Below, in pieces: positions 10,853 through 20,580 of a DNA stretch of 64,000 bases. The notes beneath the pieces are model-generated. The model was given only the letters and a program-made list of their open reading frames with translations. It was not told the DNA's origin and did no database searches. Position numbers and translations under genes: made by a program. Positions within the stretch are counted from its first letter, which is position 1, and each line of letters opens with the position of its first letter. Source of the stretch: Pseudomonas putida (GTDB taxonomy: Bacteria > Pseudomonadota > Gammaproteobacteria > Pseudomonadales > Pseudomonadaceae); contig NZ_CP011789.1 of the NCBI RefSeq assembly GCF_001636055.1, forward strand, positions 1,240,001 through 1,304,000, written 5' to 3'.

Positions 10853-10929
10853 GTGCCTCTGTCCTGGCAAGAGTCTGGCTGAGTATATGGCAGATTTTCA
10901 GCCCATCGCCGAGGGTGCAGGATGGCGTC

Positions 10930-11694
10930 ATGAATACCTTTATCGCGTTGTATCAAGACATGGGGCTGGCGCTTTCGCTGCTGGTTATTTTTACCTTCGC
11001 CCTGGCCGGTGCGGTCAAGGGTGTGATCGGTCTGGGAATGCCGACCATCGCCATGGGCCTGCTCGGGCTGGCTATGCCTCCGGCGCAGGCAGCGGCGTTG
11101 CTGATCGTGCCTTCTACTCTCACCAACCTGTGGCAGCTCGCCTCTGGTGGCCACCTGCGTGGGCTACTCAAGCGCCTGGGCGGCATGTTGGTGATGATCG
11201 TCGTGGGTACGCTGCTGGGTAGCCTGTGGCTTGGCATCGACAGCGGCCCATGGGCGGCGCATGCGCTCGGCGGGGCACTGCTGGTGTATGCGTTGTATGG
11301 GCTGGTGGGGCCGGGTTTGCGGGTCGCGCCGCAATGGGAGTGGTGGTTGGGGCCGCTGTGCGGCCTGCTGACGGGGGTGGTGACGGCAGCGACCGGGGTG
11401 TTCGTGATGCCCGGTGTGCCCTACCTGCAGGGCCTGGGGCTGAATCGCGATGAGCTGGTCCAGGCGATGGGGCTGTCGTTCACGGTCTCGACCTTCGCAC
11501 TGGCGCTTGGCCTGGCCGGGCAGGACGCGCTCGACGGCCCGGCCCTGGGCGCGTCATTGCTGATGCTGGTGCCTGCTCTGCTCGGCATGTTCGCCGGCAC
11601 CTGGCTGCGTCAGCGCATCAGCGCCGCGCTGTTCAAGCGCTGCTTTTTCATCGGCCTGGCGCTGCTCGGCGGGCACCTGTTGATCAACGGCTAG
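10930..11694 (+). CDS. TSUP (TauE/SafE) family permease
   Basis: A 254-residue integral membrane protein with about eight hydrophobic segments. The repeated glycine-rich motif (GAVKGVIGLGMPTIAMGLLG near the N-terminus and a matching second half) is typical of TauE/SafE sulfite or organosulfonate exporters. The substrate cannot be told from sequence. The ATG at 10930 has an AGGATG site. Its 3' end overlaps the convergent monooxygenase-like gene by 11 bases. Confidence 0.85.
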   Translation: MNTFIALYQDMGLALSLLVIFTFALAGAVKGVIGLGMPTIAMGLLGLAMPPAQAAALLIVPSTLTNLWQLASGGHLRGLLKRLGGMLVMIVVGTLLGSLWLGIDSGPWAAHALGGALLVYALYGLVGPGLRVAPQWEWWLGPLCGLLTGVVTAATGVFVMPGVPYLQGLGLNRDELVQAMGLSFTVSTFALALGLAGQDALDGPALGASLLMLVPALLGMFAGTWLRQRISAALFKRCFFIGLALLGGHLLING

Positions 11695-11998
11695 CGGAAG
11701 GCGGGCTGAGCATCTCGATCATCTGGATATCGAAGTCGCGCTCCAGGTAGTCCATGCGCTTCTCGAAGAACGCAGCCATGTGCGGCAGCGCCGAGTGCAC
11801 GTCGAGGGCGGCCTTGTCGGCCCAGACCTCGTAGAACACGAACAGGCTCGGATCTTCCTTGTCACGCAGCATGTGGTACTCGATGCAGCCGGGCTCCTGG
11901 CGGCTCGGTTCGACGTAGGCGCGGAACAGGGTTTCGAAGGCTTCGGCCTTTTCAGGGCGGGTCTTGGCTTTGAGGATGAAAGCGAACTGCTCACTCAT
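11684..11998 (-). CDS. Antibiotic biosynthesis monooxygenase-domain protein (YgiN-like)
   Basis: A 104-residue ABM-fold protein. Family marks are the N-terminal beta strand (FAFILKAKTRPEKAEAFE), the EPGCIEYHML segment, and FVFYEVWADKAALDVH. E. coli YgiN, the best-known relative, oxidises quinols. The divergent neighbour encodes an MdaB-like quinone reductase, the same pairing as in E. coli (ygiN-mdaB). A shared role in quinone redox cycling is a reasonable inference. Confidence 0.82.
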   Translation of the reverse strand: MSEQFAFILKAKTRPEKAEAFETLFRAYVEPSRQEPGCIEYHMLRDKEDPSLFVFYEVWADKAALDVHSALPHMAAFFEKRMDYLERDFDIQMIEMLSPPSASR

Positions 11999-12029
11999 GG
12001 CGATGGCCTGTGCGGGGGGAAAGTGAGCA

Positions 12030-12047
12030 GATTGTATTGCAACAATC
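12030..12047. promoter_or_regulatory. Candidate LysR-type operator between the monooxygenase gene and mdaB
   Basis: GATTGTATTGCAACAATC has perfect six-base arms (GATTGT/ACAATC) and contains a T-N11-A LysR box. It sits in the 197-base divergent region, 32 bases from the start of the monooxygenase-like gene. The LysR gene just downstream of mdaB (12860) is the obvious candidate binder, but that is inference. Confidence 0.5.
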
Positions 12048-12195
12048 AGATGTATATTCGTGACTTGAAGGCAAATGTATTTTGCCGCCACCCGGCTTTT
12101 TCCTGCGCTCGCGACTGCCTAATCTGCCGCCATCACTTTTGACTCGGTCGGCAGGCGTACTTGCCTCGGGCCGACCCAGACCTGCGAGGCTCACC

Positions 12196-12786
12196 ATGAA
12201 AAAGATTCTTCTGCTCAACGGCGGCAAACAGTTCGCTCATTCCGACGGCCGCCTGAACCGCACCCTGCACGAGGCCGCCCTGGCCTATCTAGACCGCGCC
12301 GGTTTCGATGTGCAGCAGACCTTCATCGACGGAGGCTATGACGTCAAGGAAGAGGTGCAGAAATTCCTCTGGGCGGACGTGGTCATCTATCAGATGCCAG
12401 GTTGGTGGATGGGCGCGCCCTGGACCGTGAAGAAGTACATCGATGATGTCTTCACCGAGGGCCATGGCAGCCTGTACGCCAACGATGGCCGCACCCGTTC
12501 CGATGCCTCGCAGAAGTACGGCAGCGGCGGCCTGATCCAGGGCAAGCAGTACATGCTCTCATTGACTTGGAACGCACCGCAGCAGGCCTTCGACGATCCG
12601 ACCGACTTCTTCGAAGGCAAAGGTGTGGATGCGGTGTACTTCCCGTTCCACAAGGCCAATCAGTTCCTTGGCATGACCGGCCTGCCGACCTTCCTGGCGG
12701 TGGATGTGATGAAGCGCCCGGATGTGCCGGCAGCACTGGCAGCGTATGAAGCGCACCTGGCGAAGGTGTTCGGCAAGGCCGAGTGA
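12196..12786 (+). CDS. mdaB: NAD(P)H:quinone oxidoreductase, MdaB-like
   Basis: A 196-residue flavodoxin-fold quinone reductase of the MdaB/DT-diaphorase group. It opens with MKKILLLNGGKQFAHSDGRL and has the family segment YQMPGWWMGAPWTVKKYID, which forms the FAD/quinone pocket. It performs two-electron reduction of quinones and limits redox cycling. The start at 12196 has a GAGG site. The divergent YgiN-like gene and the downstream LysR gene probably form one regulatory unit with it. Confidence 0.88.
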   Translation: MKKILLLNGGKQFAHSDGRLNRTLHEAALAYLDRAGFDVQQTFIDGGYDVKEEVQKFLWADVVIYQMPGWWMGAPWTVKKYIDDVFTEGHGSLYANDGRTRSDASQKYGSGGLIQGKQYMLSLTWNAPQQAFDDPTDFFEGKGVDAVYFPFHKANQFLGMTGLPTFLAVDVMKRPDVPAALAAYEAHLAKVFGKAE

Positions 12787-12859
12787 TGACGCGGCGCCAC
12801 TTGCGCCGTGATCGCCCAGCAGCTATCAATCAGCACTACCCCAAGCCCAAGGCCGCCGC

Positions 12860-13756
12860 GTGAAAACCCGATCCGAAGAACTCCAGGTATTCGTCGCCGT
12901 CATCGACTGCGGTTCGATCTCCGCCGCCGCCGAGCAGATGGGCCAGACCCCGTCGGCGGTGAGTCGCACCCTGTCGCGCCTGGAGGGCAAGCTTGGGACC
13001 ACGCTGGTCAACCGCACCACCCGGCGCATGGACCTGACCGAGGAAGGGCGTTTCTTCCTCGAGCGTTCGCGGGCCATCCTCGAGCAGATGGACGACATGG
13101 AAGAGCGCCTGTCGATGAATCGCCAGACCCCATCCGGGCGTTTGCGGATCAACGCCGCTGCACCGTTCATGCTGCATGCCATCCTGCCGTGGATCGGCGA
13201 GTTTCGCCGCCAGTACCCCGGCATCGAGCTCGAGCTCAATACCGACGACCTGATCATTGACCTGCTGGAACAGAGCACCGACGTGGCCATTCGCATCGGT
13301 GAACTGGCCGATTCCAGCCTGCACGCCCGATCGCTGGGGTGCAGCCCCGTGCAGGTGCTCGCCAGCCCGGATTACCTGGCCCGGCGCGGCACACCGCAGA
13401 AGGTCGAAGACCTCAGTGCGCACTGCCTGCTGGGGTTCAGCGCACCCGAAACGCTCAATCAATGGCCGTTGCGCCATGCTCAGGGCGATCGCTGGCCGAT
13501 CCGCCCGGCGATCCTCGCCTCCAGCGGCGAGACCCTGCGCCAGCTGGCATTGGCCGGTGAGGGCATTGTCAGCCTGTCGCATTTCATGACCCACGAAGAC
13601 ATTCGCGCTGGCCGCCTGCAGGTGGTGCTGGCCGAGGCCAACAACGGCTATCGCCAGCCGATCCACGCGGTCTACTACCGCAATACTCAACTGGCGCTGC
13701 GCATCCAGTGCTTCCTCGACTTCATCCAGCGCAAGCTATCGATGTACGCCTGCTGA
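12860..13756 (+). CDS. LysR-family transcriptional regulator
   Basis: A 298-residue LysR regulator starting at GTG. The helix-turn-helix region (VAVIDCGSISAAAEQMG) spans residues 10-30, and the effector domain covers the rest. It follows mdaB after 73 bases on the same strand, so it may be co-transcribed with it. Members of this subgroup often sit beside quinone reductases, supporting control of mdaB and the divergent monooxygenase gene. The effector is not identifiable. Confidence 0.85.
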   Translation: MKTRSEELQVFVAVIDCGSISAAAEQMGQTPSAVSRTLSRLEGKLGTTLVNRTTRRMDLTEEGRFFLERSRAILEQMDDMEERLSMNRQTPSGRLRINAAAPFMLHAILPWIGEFRRQYPGIELELNTDDLIIDLLEQSTDVAIRIGELADSSLHARSLGCSPVQVLASPDYLARRGTPQKVEDLSAHCLLGFSAPETLNQWPLRHAQGDRWPIRPAILASSGETLRQLALAGEGIVSLSHFMTHEDIRAGRLQVVLAEANNGYRQPIHAVYYRNTQLALRIQCFLDFIQRKLSMYAC

Positions 13757-13850
13757 GTTACCTGAACGCGACAGATTTGCCCAAAGACGCCTCCCTTCCT
13801 GTGTGCCGTTTGCTTAGTCGCAACGGTTGAGCCTTAAATGAGTGCTCGAC

Positions 13851-13858
13851 AAAAACAA
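13851..13858 (+). promoter_or_regulatory. Candidate Hfq/Crc CA motif before ggt
   Basis: AAAAACAA, extended by CA, fits the AANAANAA motif and lies 16 bases before the start chosen for ggt, directly upstream of its AGGAAG site. Position is right for translational repression, but the motif is short. Confidence 0.35.
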
Positions 13859-13873
13859 CACCAAGGAAGTGTC

Positions 13874-15541
13874 ATGCGTATCGTCATGTTCCAGTCCCTG
13901 GCCCTCGGGGCCGCGATCCTGAGCTGTTCTTCCGCCTATGCCGTGACGCTCGAAGGTGGCGCGGTGGCGGCGCCCGATCAATATGGCGCACAGGTAGCCG
14001 CCGACATTCTCAAGAAGGGCGGTAACGCGGTGGATGCCGCGGTCGCCACCGCCTTCACCCTGGCGGTCACCTACCCGGAAGCCGGCAACATCGGCGGCGG
14101 TGGGTTCATGACCCTGTTCGTCGACGGCAAGCCGTACTTCCTCGACTATCGTGAAGTCGCGCCCAAGGCCGCCACGCGCAACATGTACCTGGACGACAAG
14201 GGCGAGGTCATCGAAAACCTCAGCCTGGTTGGCGTGCGCGCTGCTGGCGTGCCCGGCACGGTGATGGGCCTGTGGGAGGCGCACCAGAAGTTCGGCAAGC
14301 TCAAGTGGAGCGAGCTGCTTACCCCGGCCATCGGCTACGCGCAGAACGGCTTCAAGATCGCGCAGAAGCAATACCAATATCGCGACGATGCCCAGGGCCT
14401 GTTCAAGACCGCCACCAACTTCAATGACTACTTCGGCAACATGAAGGTCGGTGAGCTGTTCAAGCAACCCGAGCTGGCCAAGACCCTGGAGCGCATCGCC
14501 GACAAGGGCGTCAGCGAGTTCTACCAGGGCAAGACCGCTGACCTGCTGGTGGCGCAGATGCAGGCCGACAAGGGCCTGATCACCAAGGAAGACCTGAAGG
14601 ACTACAAGGCCGTGTGGCGCGATCCGATCGCCATCGACTGGCGTGGCAATGTGGTCTATACCGCGCCACCGCCAAGCTCTGGTGGCGTCGCTCTGGCCCA
14701 GCTGTTGGGCATCAAGGAAGACCGCGCAGCCGACTTCAAGGGGGTCGAGCACAACTCGGCGAAGTACATCCACCTGCTGGCCGAGATCGAGAAGCGCGTG
14801 TTCGCCGACCGCGCCGACTACCTGGGCGACCCGGCCTTCACCAAGGTGCCGGTCAAGGAGCTGGTGGCCAAGGACTACCTCGCCAAGCGCGCGGCGCAGG
14901 TCAACCCCAATGCGATCTCCGACACCGACAAGGTCAAGCCGGGCCTGGAGCCGCACCAGACCACGCACTTCTCCATCGTCGACAAGCAGGGTAATGCGGT
15001 GAGCAACACCTATACCCTGAACCTCGACTATGGCAGCGGCGTGGTGGTCAAGGGCGCGGGCTTCCTGCTCAACGACGAGATGGACGATTTCAGCGCCAAG
15101 CCGGGAGCGGCCAACGCCTTTGGCGTGGTGGGTGGGGATGCCAACGCCATCGAGCCGGGCAAGCGCATGCTCTCGTCCATGAGCCCGAGCCTGGTCACCC
15201 GCGACGGCAAGCTGACCCTGGTGGTCGGTACGCCCGGTGGTTCGCGGATCTTCACCTCGATCTTCCAGGTGATGAACAACCTGTACGACTATGGCATGCC
15301 GCTGGAAAAAGCCGTGGCCGCCCAGCGCGTGCACCATCAGTTGCTGCCCAAGGACACCATCTATTTCGACAGCTATGCACCGCTCAAAGGGCAGGTGGCA
15401 GAGGATCTGAAGAAAATGGGCTACGTGCTTGAGGACCAAGGCTGGGAGATGGGCGATATCCAGGCGATCCGGGTCACCGGCGACAAGCTCGAGACCGCAT
15501 CCGATCCGCGCGGACGCGGGGTAGGGTTGATCGTCAAGTAA
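13874..15541 (+). CDS. ggt: Periplasmic gamma-glutamyltransferase
   Basis: A 555-residue Ntn-hydrolase that transfers or hydrolyses the gamma-glutamyl group of glutathione and related amides. The N-terminus is a signal peptide (cleavage near SSAYA). The autoprocessing site is Q-TTHFS, making Thr363 the nucleophile and N-terminus of the small subunit. The downstream SSMSPS and GTPGGSRI segments are family marks. The ATG at 13874 is preferred over the ATG at 13838 because AGGAAG precedes it and the signal peptide begins there. Confidence 0.92.
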   Translation: MRIVMFQSLALGAAILSCSSAYAVTLEGGAVAAPDQYGAQVAADILKKGGNAVDAAVATAFTLAVTYPEAGNIGGGGFMTLFVDGKPYFLDYREVAPKAATRNMYLDDKGEVIENLSLVGVRAAGVPGTVMGLWEAHQKFGKLKWSELLTPAIGYAQNGFKIAQKQYQYRDDAQGLFKTATNFNDYFGNMKVGELFKQPELAKTLERIADKGVSEFYQGKTADLLVAQMQADKGLITKEDLKDYKAVWRDPIAIDWRGNVVYTAPPPSSGGVALAQLLGIKEDRAADFKGVEHNSAKYIHLLAEIEKRVFADRADYLGDPAFTKVPVKELVAKDYLAKRAAQVNPNAISDTDKVKPGLEPHQTTHFSIVDKQGNAVSNTYTLNLDYGSGVVVKGAGFLLNDEMDDFSAKPGAANAFGVVGGDANAIEPGKRMLSSMSPSLVTRDGKLTLVVGTPGGSRIFTSIFQVMNNLYDYGMPLEKAVAAQRVHHQLLPKDTIYFDSYAPLKGQVAEDLKKMGYVLEDQGWEMGDIQAIRVTGDKLETASDPRGRGVGLIVK

Positions 15542-15550
15542 TACCCTTGG

Positions 15551-15631
15551 CGAGCACCGGCGCAGCCGGTGCCATCCGCCGTGTGTCTGCTTCGCAGCGC
15601 TTCGGCGCCCCGACAAACCCGCTCCCGCAGG
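15551..15631. repeat. Decayed REP-type repeat
   Basis: GCACCGGCGCAGCCGGTGCC at 15554-15573 is the inner dyad of the REP element seen at 9685-9947. TTCGGCGCCCCGAC at 15601-15614, followed by a CCCGCTCCC segment, matches its outer arm. The copy is incomplete and lies between the convergent ends of ggt and the first chemoreceptor gene. Confidence 0.6.
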
Positions 15632-15676
15632 TACCCCGCCGAGCTCAACCGCAGCGGGGAACCTGCGGGATGCGCT

Positions 15677-17287
15677 TCAAACGCGGAAGTGGCTGACCAT
15701 CGTCTGCAATTGCCCACCCAACCGCGCCAGTTCCACGCTTGACGCCGCTGTCTCCTCGCTGGCCGCCGCCGTTTGCTCCGACACATCGCGCACATTCATG
15801 ATGCTGCGGCCGATCTCGTCGGCCACGGCGCTCTGCTGCTCGGCTGCCGCTGCAATCTGCTGGTTCATCGCCTGGATCCCCGACACGGTGCGGGTGATGC
15901 TGGCCAATGAGGTGCCTGCCTTGCGTGCCAGTTCCACGCTGCTGTCGGTCAGCCCGCTGCTGCCTTGCATGGCGTTGGCCACGCGCTGGGTGCCGTTCTG
16001 CAGGCTGGCGACCAGCTCTTCGATCTCTTCGGTGGATTTCTGCGTGCGCTGGGCCAGGGCACGGACCTCATCGGCGACCACCGCAAAGCCGCGCCCGGCT
16101 TCACCGGCACGCGCCGCTTCGATGGCGGCATTCAGTGCCAGCAGGTTGGTCTGCTGCGCCACCGACTTGATCACGTCCATGACGCTGCCGATCTTCTGGC
16201 TTTCCTGTTGCAGCAGGTTCATCGCCTCGGTGGCGTGCTGTACTTCAGCGGCCAGGCGTTCGATCTGGCCGATGGCCTCGTTCACCACCCTGTCGCCGGC
16301 ACGGGCCTCGCCGTCGGCCTGGGTGGCGGCCTGGGATGCCTGCTCGGCGTTGCGTGCGACCTCCTGTACGGTCGCCGTCATCTCGTGCATGGCGGTGGCG
16401 ACCTGGTCGGTCTCGACCTTCTGATTGTTGACCCCTGCACTGGTCTGCTCGGTCACCGCCGACAGTTCCTCGGCGGCGCTGGCGATCTGGGTCACGCCGT
16501 CGCGGATACCGGTGATCAGTGCGCGCAGCGTGTCGCCCATGCCCGCGATGCCCTGCTGCAGGGCACCGAGTTCGTCACGCCGGGTGATTTCCAGGCGCTG
16601 GGTGAGGTCGCCTTCGGCGATCTTCTTCACCACCTCGAGGGTTTCCTGCAAGGGGCGGGTGATCTGGCGGGTGATGACCACGGCGCCGAGCAGGCCGAAC
16701 ACCAGCGCCAGCAGCGCCACGCCCAGTTGCAGGTTGCGCGCCTGGGCGGTATCGACGTCGCGTCTGCCAAGTTCGATCTTGTACAGCTCGTCGCTGCGCT
16801 TGGTGATCTGCGCCTGCTCCTCGATCATTTCCTGGCGTGCCGTGGCGATCGCCGCCCGGGCGTCGCGTACCGGCTGCTCGGCGTCGGGTTTGCTGGCGAT
16901 GGCGCGGTAGCCCTGGCGCATCTTGTCCAGCGAGGCGCGGTACTGGTCGATGTAGCTGGCCTGTTCGCGCAGCAGTTGCAGGCTCTGGGGGTGGTCGAAG
17001 CTGGCGAGCAGTTCCTGCTTGTGCTGTTCGAAGGTGTCCAGGCGGGCTAGCACGGTGGCGGCGGCGCTCTCGTCGCCATCGGCGAGCATGTATTGCAGAC
17101 GCGCCACGCGCAGGTTGTTCAGGTGCGTGTTGAACTGGGTGATCTGCCCCATCGAGTTGCTGCGTGCGACGAGGTTTTCCAGGCTGTTCCAGCCGGTCAA
17201 GGCCAGTGCAGTGGTGAGTAGAAGGACCAGGCCGAAGCCCAGCATCAGTTTGAGTTTGACGCTGATGTTGGCAAACCAGTTGCTCAT
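15677..17287 (-). CDS. Methyl-accepting chemotaxis protein with short four-helix sensor
   Basis: A 536-residue chemoreceptor: transmembrane helix 1 (about residues 12-33), a short periplasmic domain, transmembrane helix 2 (about 185-208), HAMP, and a cytoplasmic signalling hairpin with the conserved [20 protein letters not shown] tip. It aligns without gaps to the next upstream receptor (17468-19387) through residue 130 and again from about 150 to the end, but lacks about 103 residues in the middle of the sensor. This is what a helical bimodular domain would look like after losing one module. Arg60 and Arg63 are kept. The ligand is unknown. Confidence 0.9.
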   Translation of the reverse strand: MSNWFANISVKLKLMLGFGLVLLLTTALALTGWNSLENLVARSNSMGQITQFNTHLNNLRVARLQYMLADGDESAAATVLARLDTFEQHKQELLASFDHPQSLQLLREQASYIDQYRASLDKMRQGYRAIASKPDAEQPVRDARAAIATARQEMIEEQAQITKRSDELYKIELGRRDVDTAQARNLQLGVALLALVFGLLGAVVITRQITRPLQETLEVVKKIAEGDLTQRLEITRRDELGALQQGIAGMGDTLRALITGIRDGVTQIASAAEELSAVTEQTSAGVNNQKVETDQVATAMHEMTATVQEVARNAEQASQAATQADGEARAGDRVVNEAIGQIERLAAEVQHATEAMNLLQQESQKIGSVMDVIKSVAQQTNLLALNAAIEAARAGEAGRGFAVVADEVRALAQRTQKSTEEIEELVASLQNGTQRVANAMQGSSGLTDSSVELARKAGTSLASITRTVSGIQAMNQQIAAAAEQQSAVADEIGRSIMNVRDVSEQTAAASEETAASSVELARLGGQLQTMVSHFRV

Positions 17288-17467
17288 GGAGGTTCCCCGG
17301 GGGAAAGCGCCTGCTCGCGGGATTTCCCGTCACACGGCATTTGTTTTTGTGATGGGCCCTCCGTTGCCGCAGAAGAGATATCGGCAATGTTTGCAGGAGC
17401 TGAAACGCCGTTCAGCAGATTTTTTGGGGGAAGGATTGGGGCCGCGACGCGGCCCCGGAAGGCGTGG

Positions 17468-19387
17468 TCAGACGCGGAAATGGCTGACCAGGGTTTGCAA
17501 CTGTCCACCCAGGCGCGCCAGCTCGACGCTGGAGGCGGCTGTCTCGTCGCTCGCGGCGGCGGTCTGCTCGGACACATCGCGTACGTTGAGGATGCTGCGG
17601 CTGATCTCTTCGGCCACGGCACTCTGCTGCTCTGCGGCGGCGGCGATTTGCTGGTTCATCGATTGGATGCCCGACACGGTACTGGTGATGCTCTCCAGCG
17701 ACGCGCCGGCCTTGCGTGCCAGTTCCACGCTGCTGTCGGTCAGGGTGCGGCTGCCGAGCATGGCGTTGGCTACCTGCTGTGTGCCGTTCTGCAGGCTGGC
17801 GACCAGCTCTTCGATCTCTTCGGTGGACTTCTGCGTGCGCTGCGCCAAGCCACGCACTTCGTCGGCGACCACGGCGAACCCACGCCCCGCCTCACCGGCG
17901 CGAGCCGCTTCGATGGCGGCGTTGAGCGCCAACAGGTTGGTCTGCTCGGCCACCGACTTGATCACGTCCATGACACTGCCGATCTTCTGGCTTTCCTGTT
18001 GCAGCAGATTCATCGCTTCGGTGGAGCGGTTGACCTCGGCGGCCAGGCGCTCGATCTGGTTGATCGCCTCGCCCACCACTTTGTCACCGGCACGGGCTTC
18101 GCCGTCGGCGTTGGTTGCTGCAAGCGACGCCTGTTCGGCGTTGCGCGCGACTTCCTGCACGGTGGCGGCCATTTCGTGCATGGCGGTGGCGACCTGGTCG
18201 GTCTCGACCTTCTGGCTGTTGGCGCCGGCGCTGGTCTGCTCGGTCACCGCCGACAGCTCCTCGGCCGCACTGGCGATCTGGGTAACACCGTCACGGATGC
18301 CGCTGATGAGGTCGCGCAGGGTCGTACCCATGCGCGCAATGCCTTGCTGCAGCACGCCCAGTTCGTCGCGGCGGGTGACCTGCAGGTTGTGGGTCAGGTC
18401 GCCACCGGCGATCTTCTCCACCACGGCGAGGGTCTCGCGCAGCGGGCGGGTGATCTGGCGGGTGATGATCACGGCGGCGAGTACGCCGATGAGCAGGGCC
18501 AGCAGCGTCGCGCCGATCTGCAGGGTGCGGGCCTCGGCACTTTCGATGTCACGACGTTCGAGCTGGATCTTGTACAGGTCGTCGCTGAGCTTGACGATGT
18601 CGCCGCCCTGCACGGTCATTTCCTGACGGGACACAGCGATCTGGGCTGTCGAGGCGCTGAGCTGGCGAACCGACTCGCCATAGGCACGCACTGCGCCTTC
18701 GAACTGCTCGATGGCAGCGCCATCGCTGGTCAGCTGGCGCTTGAGGCCGTCGATCTCGGTGAAGGTCTGCTGCAGTTGGCGCAGCACCGCTTGCTCGGCG
18801 ACGTCGCTTGGCGCCGCGACATAGCTGCGTACGTCCAGGCGCAACTGGGTCAGCTGCTGGCGTGCCTTGCTGATTACCAGGTATTGCTGCAAGCGGGTCG
18901 CATCGCTTTCGTCACGGGCCAGGACATCCTTGCTGATCGTTTCGATCAACTGGATCGCCTTGGTCGCGTTCTGGTCGAGGGTTTCACGGGCCGCAAGGGT
19001 GATCTTGTAGCCTGCGCGCATCTTGTCGAGCGAGATGCGATAGTCGGCGATGATCTTGCCCAGCTCACGCAGCAGCTTGAGGTTCTCGGGGCTCTTGAAG
19101 GTGCTTTCCAGGTGCTGCTGCTGGGCGCTGAAGGTTTCCAGCTTCGCCAGCGTGTTGGCGGCGGCGGCGTCGTCGCCGTTGGCGATCATGTATTGCAGGC
19201 GCGCCACGCGCAGATTCGTCAGGTCAGTGTTGAGGCGGGTAATGTCGCTCATCCAGTTGCTGCGATTGATGAGGCTGCCCAGGCTGGTCCAACTGGCCAG
19301 GGCCAGCAGGCCGGTCAATACCAGGACCAGGCCGAAGCCCAGCCCGAGTTTGAGGTTCACGCTCTTGTCGGCAAACCATCTGTTCAT
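17468..19387 (-). CDS. mcpS: McpS-like chemoreceptor with helical bimodular sensor
   Basis: A 639-residue receptor: transmembrane helix 1 (12-33), a periplasmic domain of about 250 residues, transmembrane helix 2, HAMP, and the signalling domain. Sensor length and sequence ([13 protein letters not shown] at 60-72) fit the helical bimodular (HBM) family of P. putida McpS, which senses TCA-cycle acids. As I recall, mcpS lies next to ggt in KT2440, which agrees with the order here. McpS is the best match, but paralogues such as McpQ are close, so the ligand should be treated as likely rather than known. It sits 180 bases upstream of its short paralogue. Confidence 0.82.
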   Translation of the reverse strand: MNRWFADKSVNLKLGLGFGLVLVLTGLLALASWTSLGSLINRSNWMSDITRLNTDLTNLRVARLQYMIANGDDAAAANTLAKLETFSAQQQHLESTFKSPENLKLLRELGKIIADYRISLDKMRAGYKITLAARETLDQNATKAIQLIETISKDVLARDESDATRLQQYLVISKARQQLTQLRLDVRSYVAAPSDVAEQAVLRQLQQTFTEIDGLKRQLTSDGAAIEQFEGAVRAYGESVRQLSASTAQIAVSRQEMTVQGGDIVKLSDDLYKIQLERRDIESAEARTLQIGATLLALLIGVLAAVIITRQITRPLRETLAVVEKIAGGDLTHNLQVTRRDELGVLQQGIARMGTTLRDLISGIRDGVTQIASAAEELSAVTEQTSAGANSQKVETDQVATAMHEMAATVQEVARNAEQASLAATNADGEARAGDKVVGEAINQIERLAAEVNRSTEAMNLLQQESQKIGSVMDVIKSVAEQTNLLALNAAIEAARAGEAGRGFAVVADEVRGLAQRTQKSTEEIEELVASLQNGTQQVANAMLGSRTLTDSSVELARKAGASLESITSTVSGIQSMNQQIAAAAEQQSAVAEEISRSILNVRDVSEQTAAASDETAASSVELARLGGQLQTLVSHFRV

Positions 19388-19576
19388 GCACGCTCTCCAG
19401 AAAATGTGTCTTGCAAAATCTCACGTCGCCGGGCGTTGTTCTTGTAGGGGCCAGCTGATGGGTCCACGGGGTTATCGGCCGAATCGGCTGCGGCTGAAAC
19501 GTTTATCAGCAGAAAAATGACCCATTGGTCGTATTGCGTTCTGGAGAGGCGCTGCAACGCCCGTTGCAGCAGGGCG

Positions 19577-20461
19577 TTACAAGTTGCGTGCGTTGAAGGT
19601 GTCGCAGCGGTTGAGGTCGCCACTGCCGAAGCCAGCCTTGAACCAGCGTACCCGCTGCGCCGAGGTGCCATGGGTGAAGGAGTCGGGCACCACGCGCCCT
19701 TGCCCCTGTTGCTGGAGGCGGTCGTCGCCGATGGCGTTGGCGGCGTTGAGTGCCTCTTCGACATCGCCGGGCTCCAGCCAGTTGAGACGTTTCTGTGCCT
19801 GGTAGGCCCAGACACCGGCCAGGCAGTCGGCCTGCAGTTCCTGGCGTACCAGCAGGCCATTGTCGCCCTCAAGGCGCTGGCCGCTGCGGCGTGCGGCATC
19901 GACCTTGGCCGAGACGCCGAGCAGGGTCTGTACGTGGTGGCCAATTTCGTGGGCGATCACGTAGGCCTGGGCGAAGTCGCCGGCGGCAGCGAAGCGGGTT
20001 TCCATTTCGCGGAAGAACGACATGTCCAGGTACACCCGCTGATCAGCCGGGCAATAGAAGGGGCCGACCGCCGAGGAGGCGAAGCCGCACGCGGAGTTGA
20101 CCTGACCGCTGAACAGCACCAGCTTGGGGTCGCGGTATTGCTTGCCGGCCTGGGCGAACAGGGCCTTCCAGGTATCTTCGGTGTCGCCCAGGATCGAGGC
20201 GACGAACTCGGCCTGTTGATCATTGGCCGACGGTGCCTTGCCGCCAGCGCCGCTGGGCGCTGCCTGCTGTTGCTCCATCTGGCCGGCGAGCTGGCCGAGG
20301 ATCTGCAGCGGATCCTGGCCGGTGATCCAGCCGATGCCGATGATCAGCAGCACGGCGCCCAGCCCCAGGCCCTTGCCACCGCCGAAGCGCATCCCGCCGC
20401 CACCGCCTTCGCCGCGTGCATCCACCACATTGTCGCTGCGTCGGCCTTTTCGCCAATCCAT
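19577..20461 (-). CDS. YpfJ/KPN_02809-family neutral zinc metallopeptidase
   Basis: A 294-residue protein with an N-terminal basic region, a glycine-rich segment, one hydrophobic helix (GLGAVLLIIGIGWITG), and a zinc-protease motif HEIGHH in the C-terminal half. This arrangement defines the DUF/COG2321 'predicted metalloprotease' family, whose physiological substrate is not known. The start at 20461 follows GGAGAAC; the longer frame from 20524 adds an unsupported extension. It is divergent from pcaHG. Confidence 0.85.
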   Translation of the reverse strand: MDWRKGRRSDNVVDARGEGGGGGMRFGGGKGLGLGAVLLIIGIGWITGQDPLQILGQLAGQMEQQQAAPSGAGGKAPSANDQQAEFVASILGDTEDTWKALFAQAGKQYRDPKLVLFSGQVNSACGFASSAVGPFYCPADQRVYLDMSFFREMETRFAAAGDFAQAYVIAHEIGHHVQTLLGVSAKVDAARRSGQRLEGDNGLLVRQELQADCLAGVWAYQAQKRLNWLEPGDVEEALNAANAIGDDRLQQQGQGRVVPDSFTHGTSAQRVRWFKAGFGSGDLNRCDTFNARNL

Positions 20462-20580
20462 AGAAGTTCTCCGCTGTGAGGGTCGTGCCTGGTTGAAGGG
20501 CCGTGGGCTCTGCGCAGCCAGCACCGCAGTCCATCCAGAATAGTCCAGCGCTTCAGATCAGGTGGTCTGACGAAAAGTTG

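Noticed and set aside
13814..15616. 600-codon minus-strand frame opposite ggt
   Set aside because: No domain or start signal; ggt on the plus strand has a signal peptide and catalytic motif.
17019..19447. Long plus-strand frames across the two chemoreceptor genes
   Set aside because: They are complements of conserved receptor sequence; both receptors on the minus strand have intact domains.
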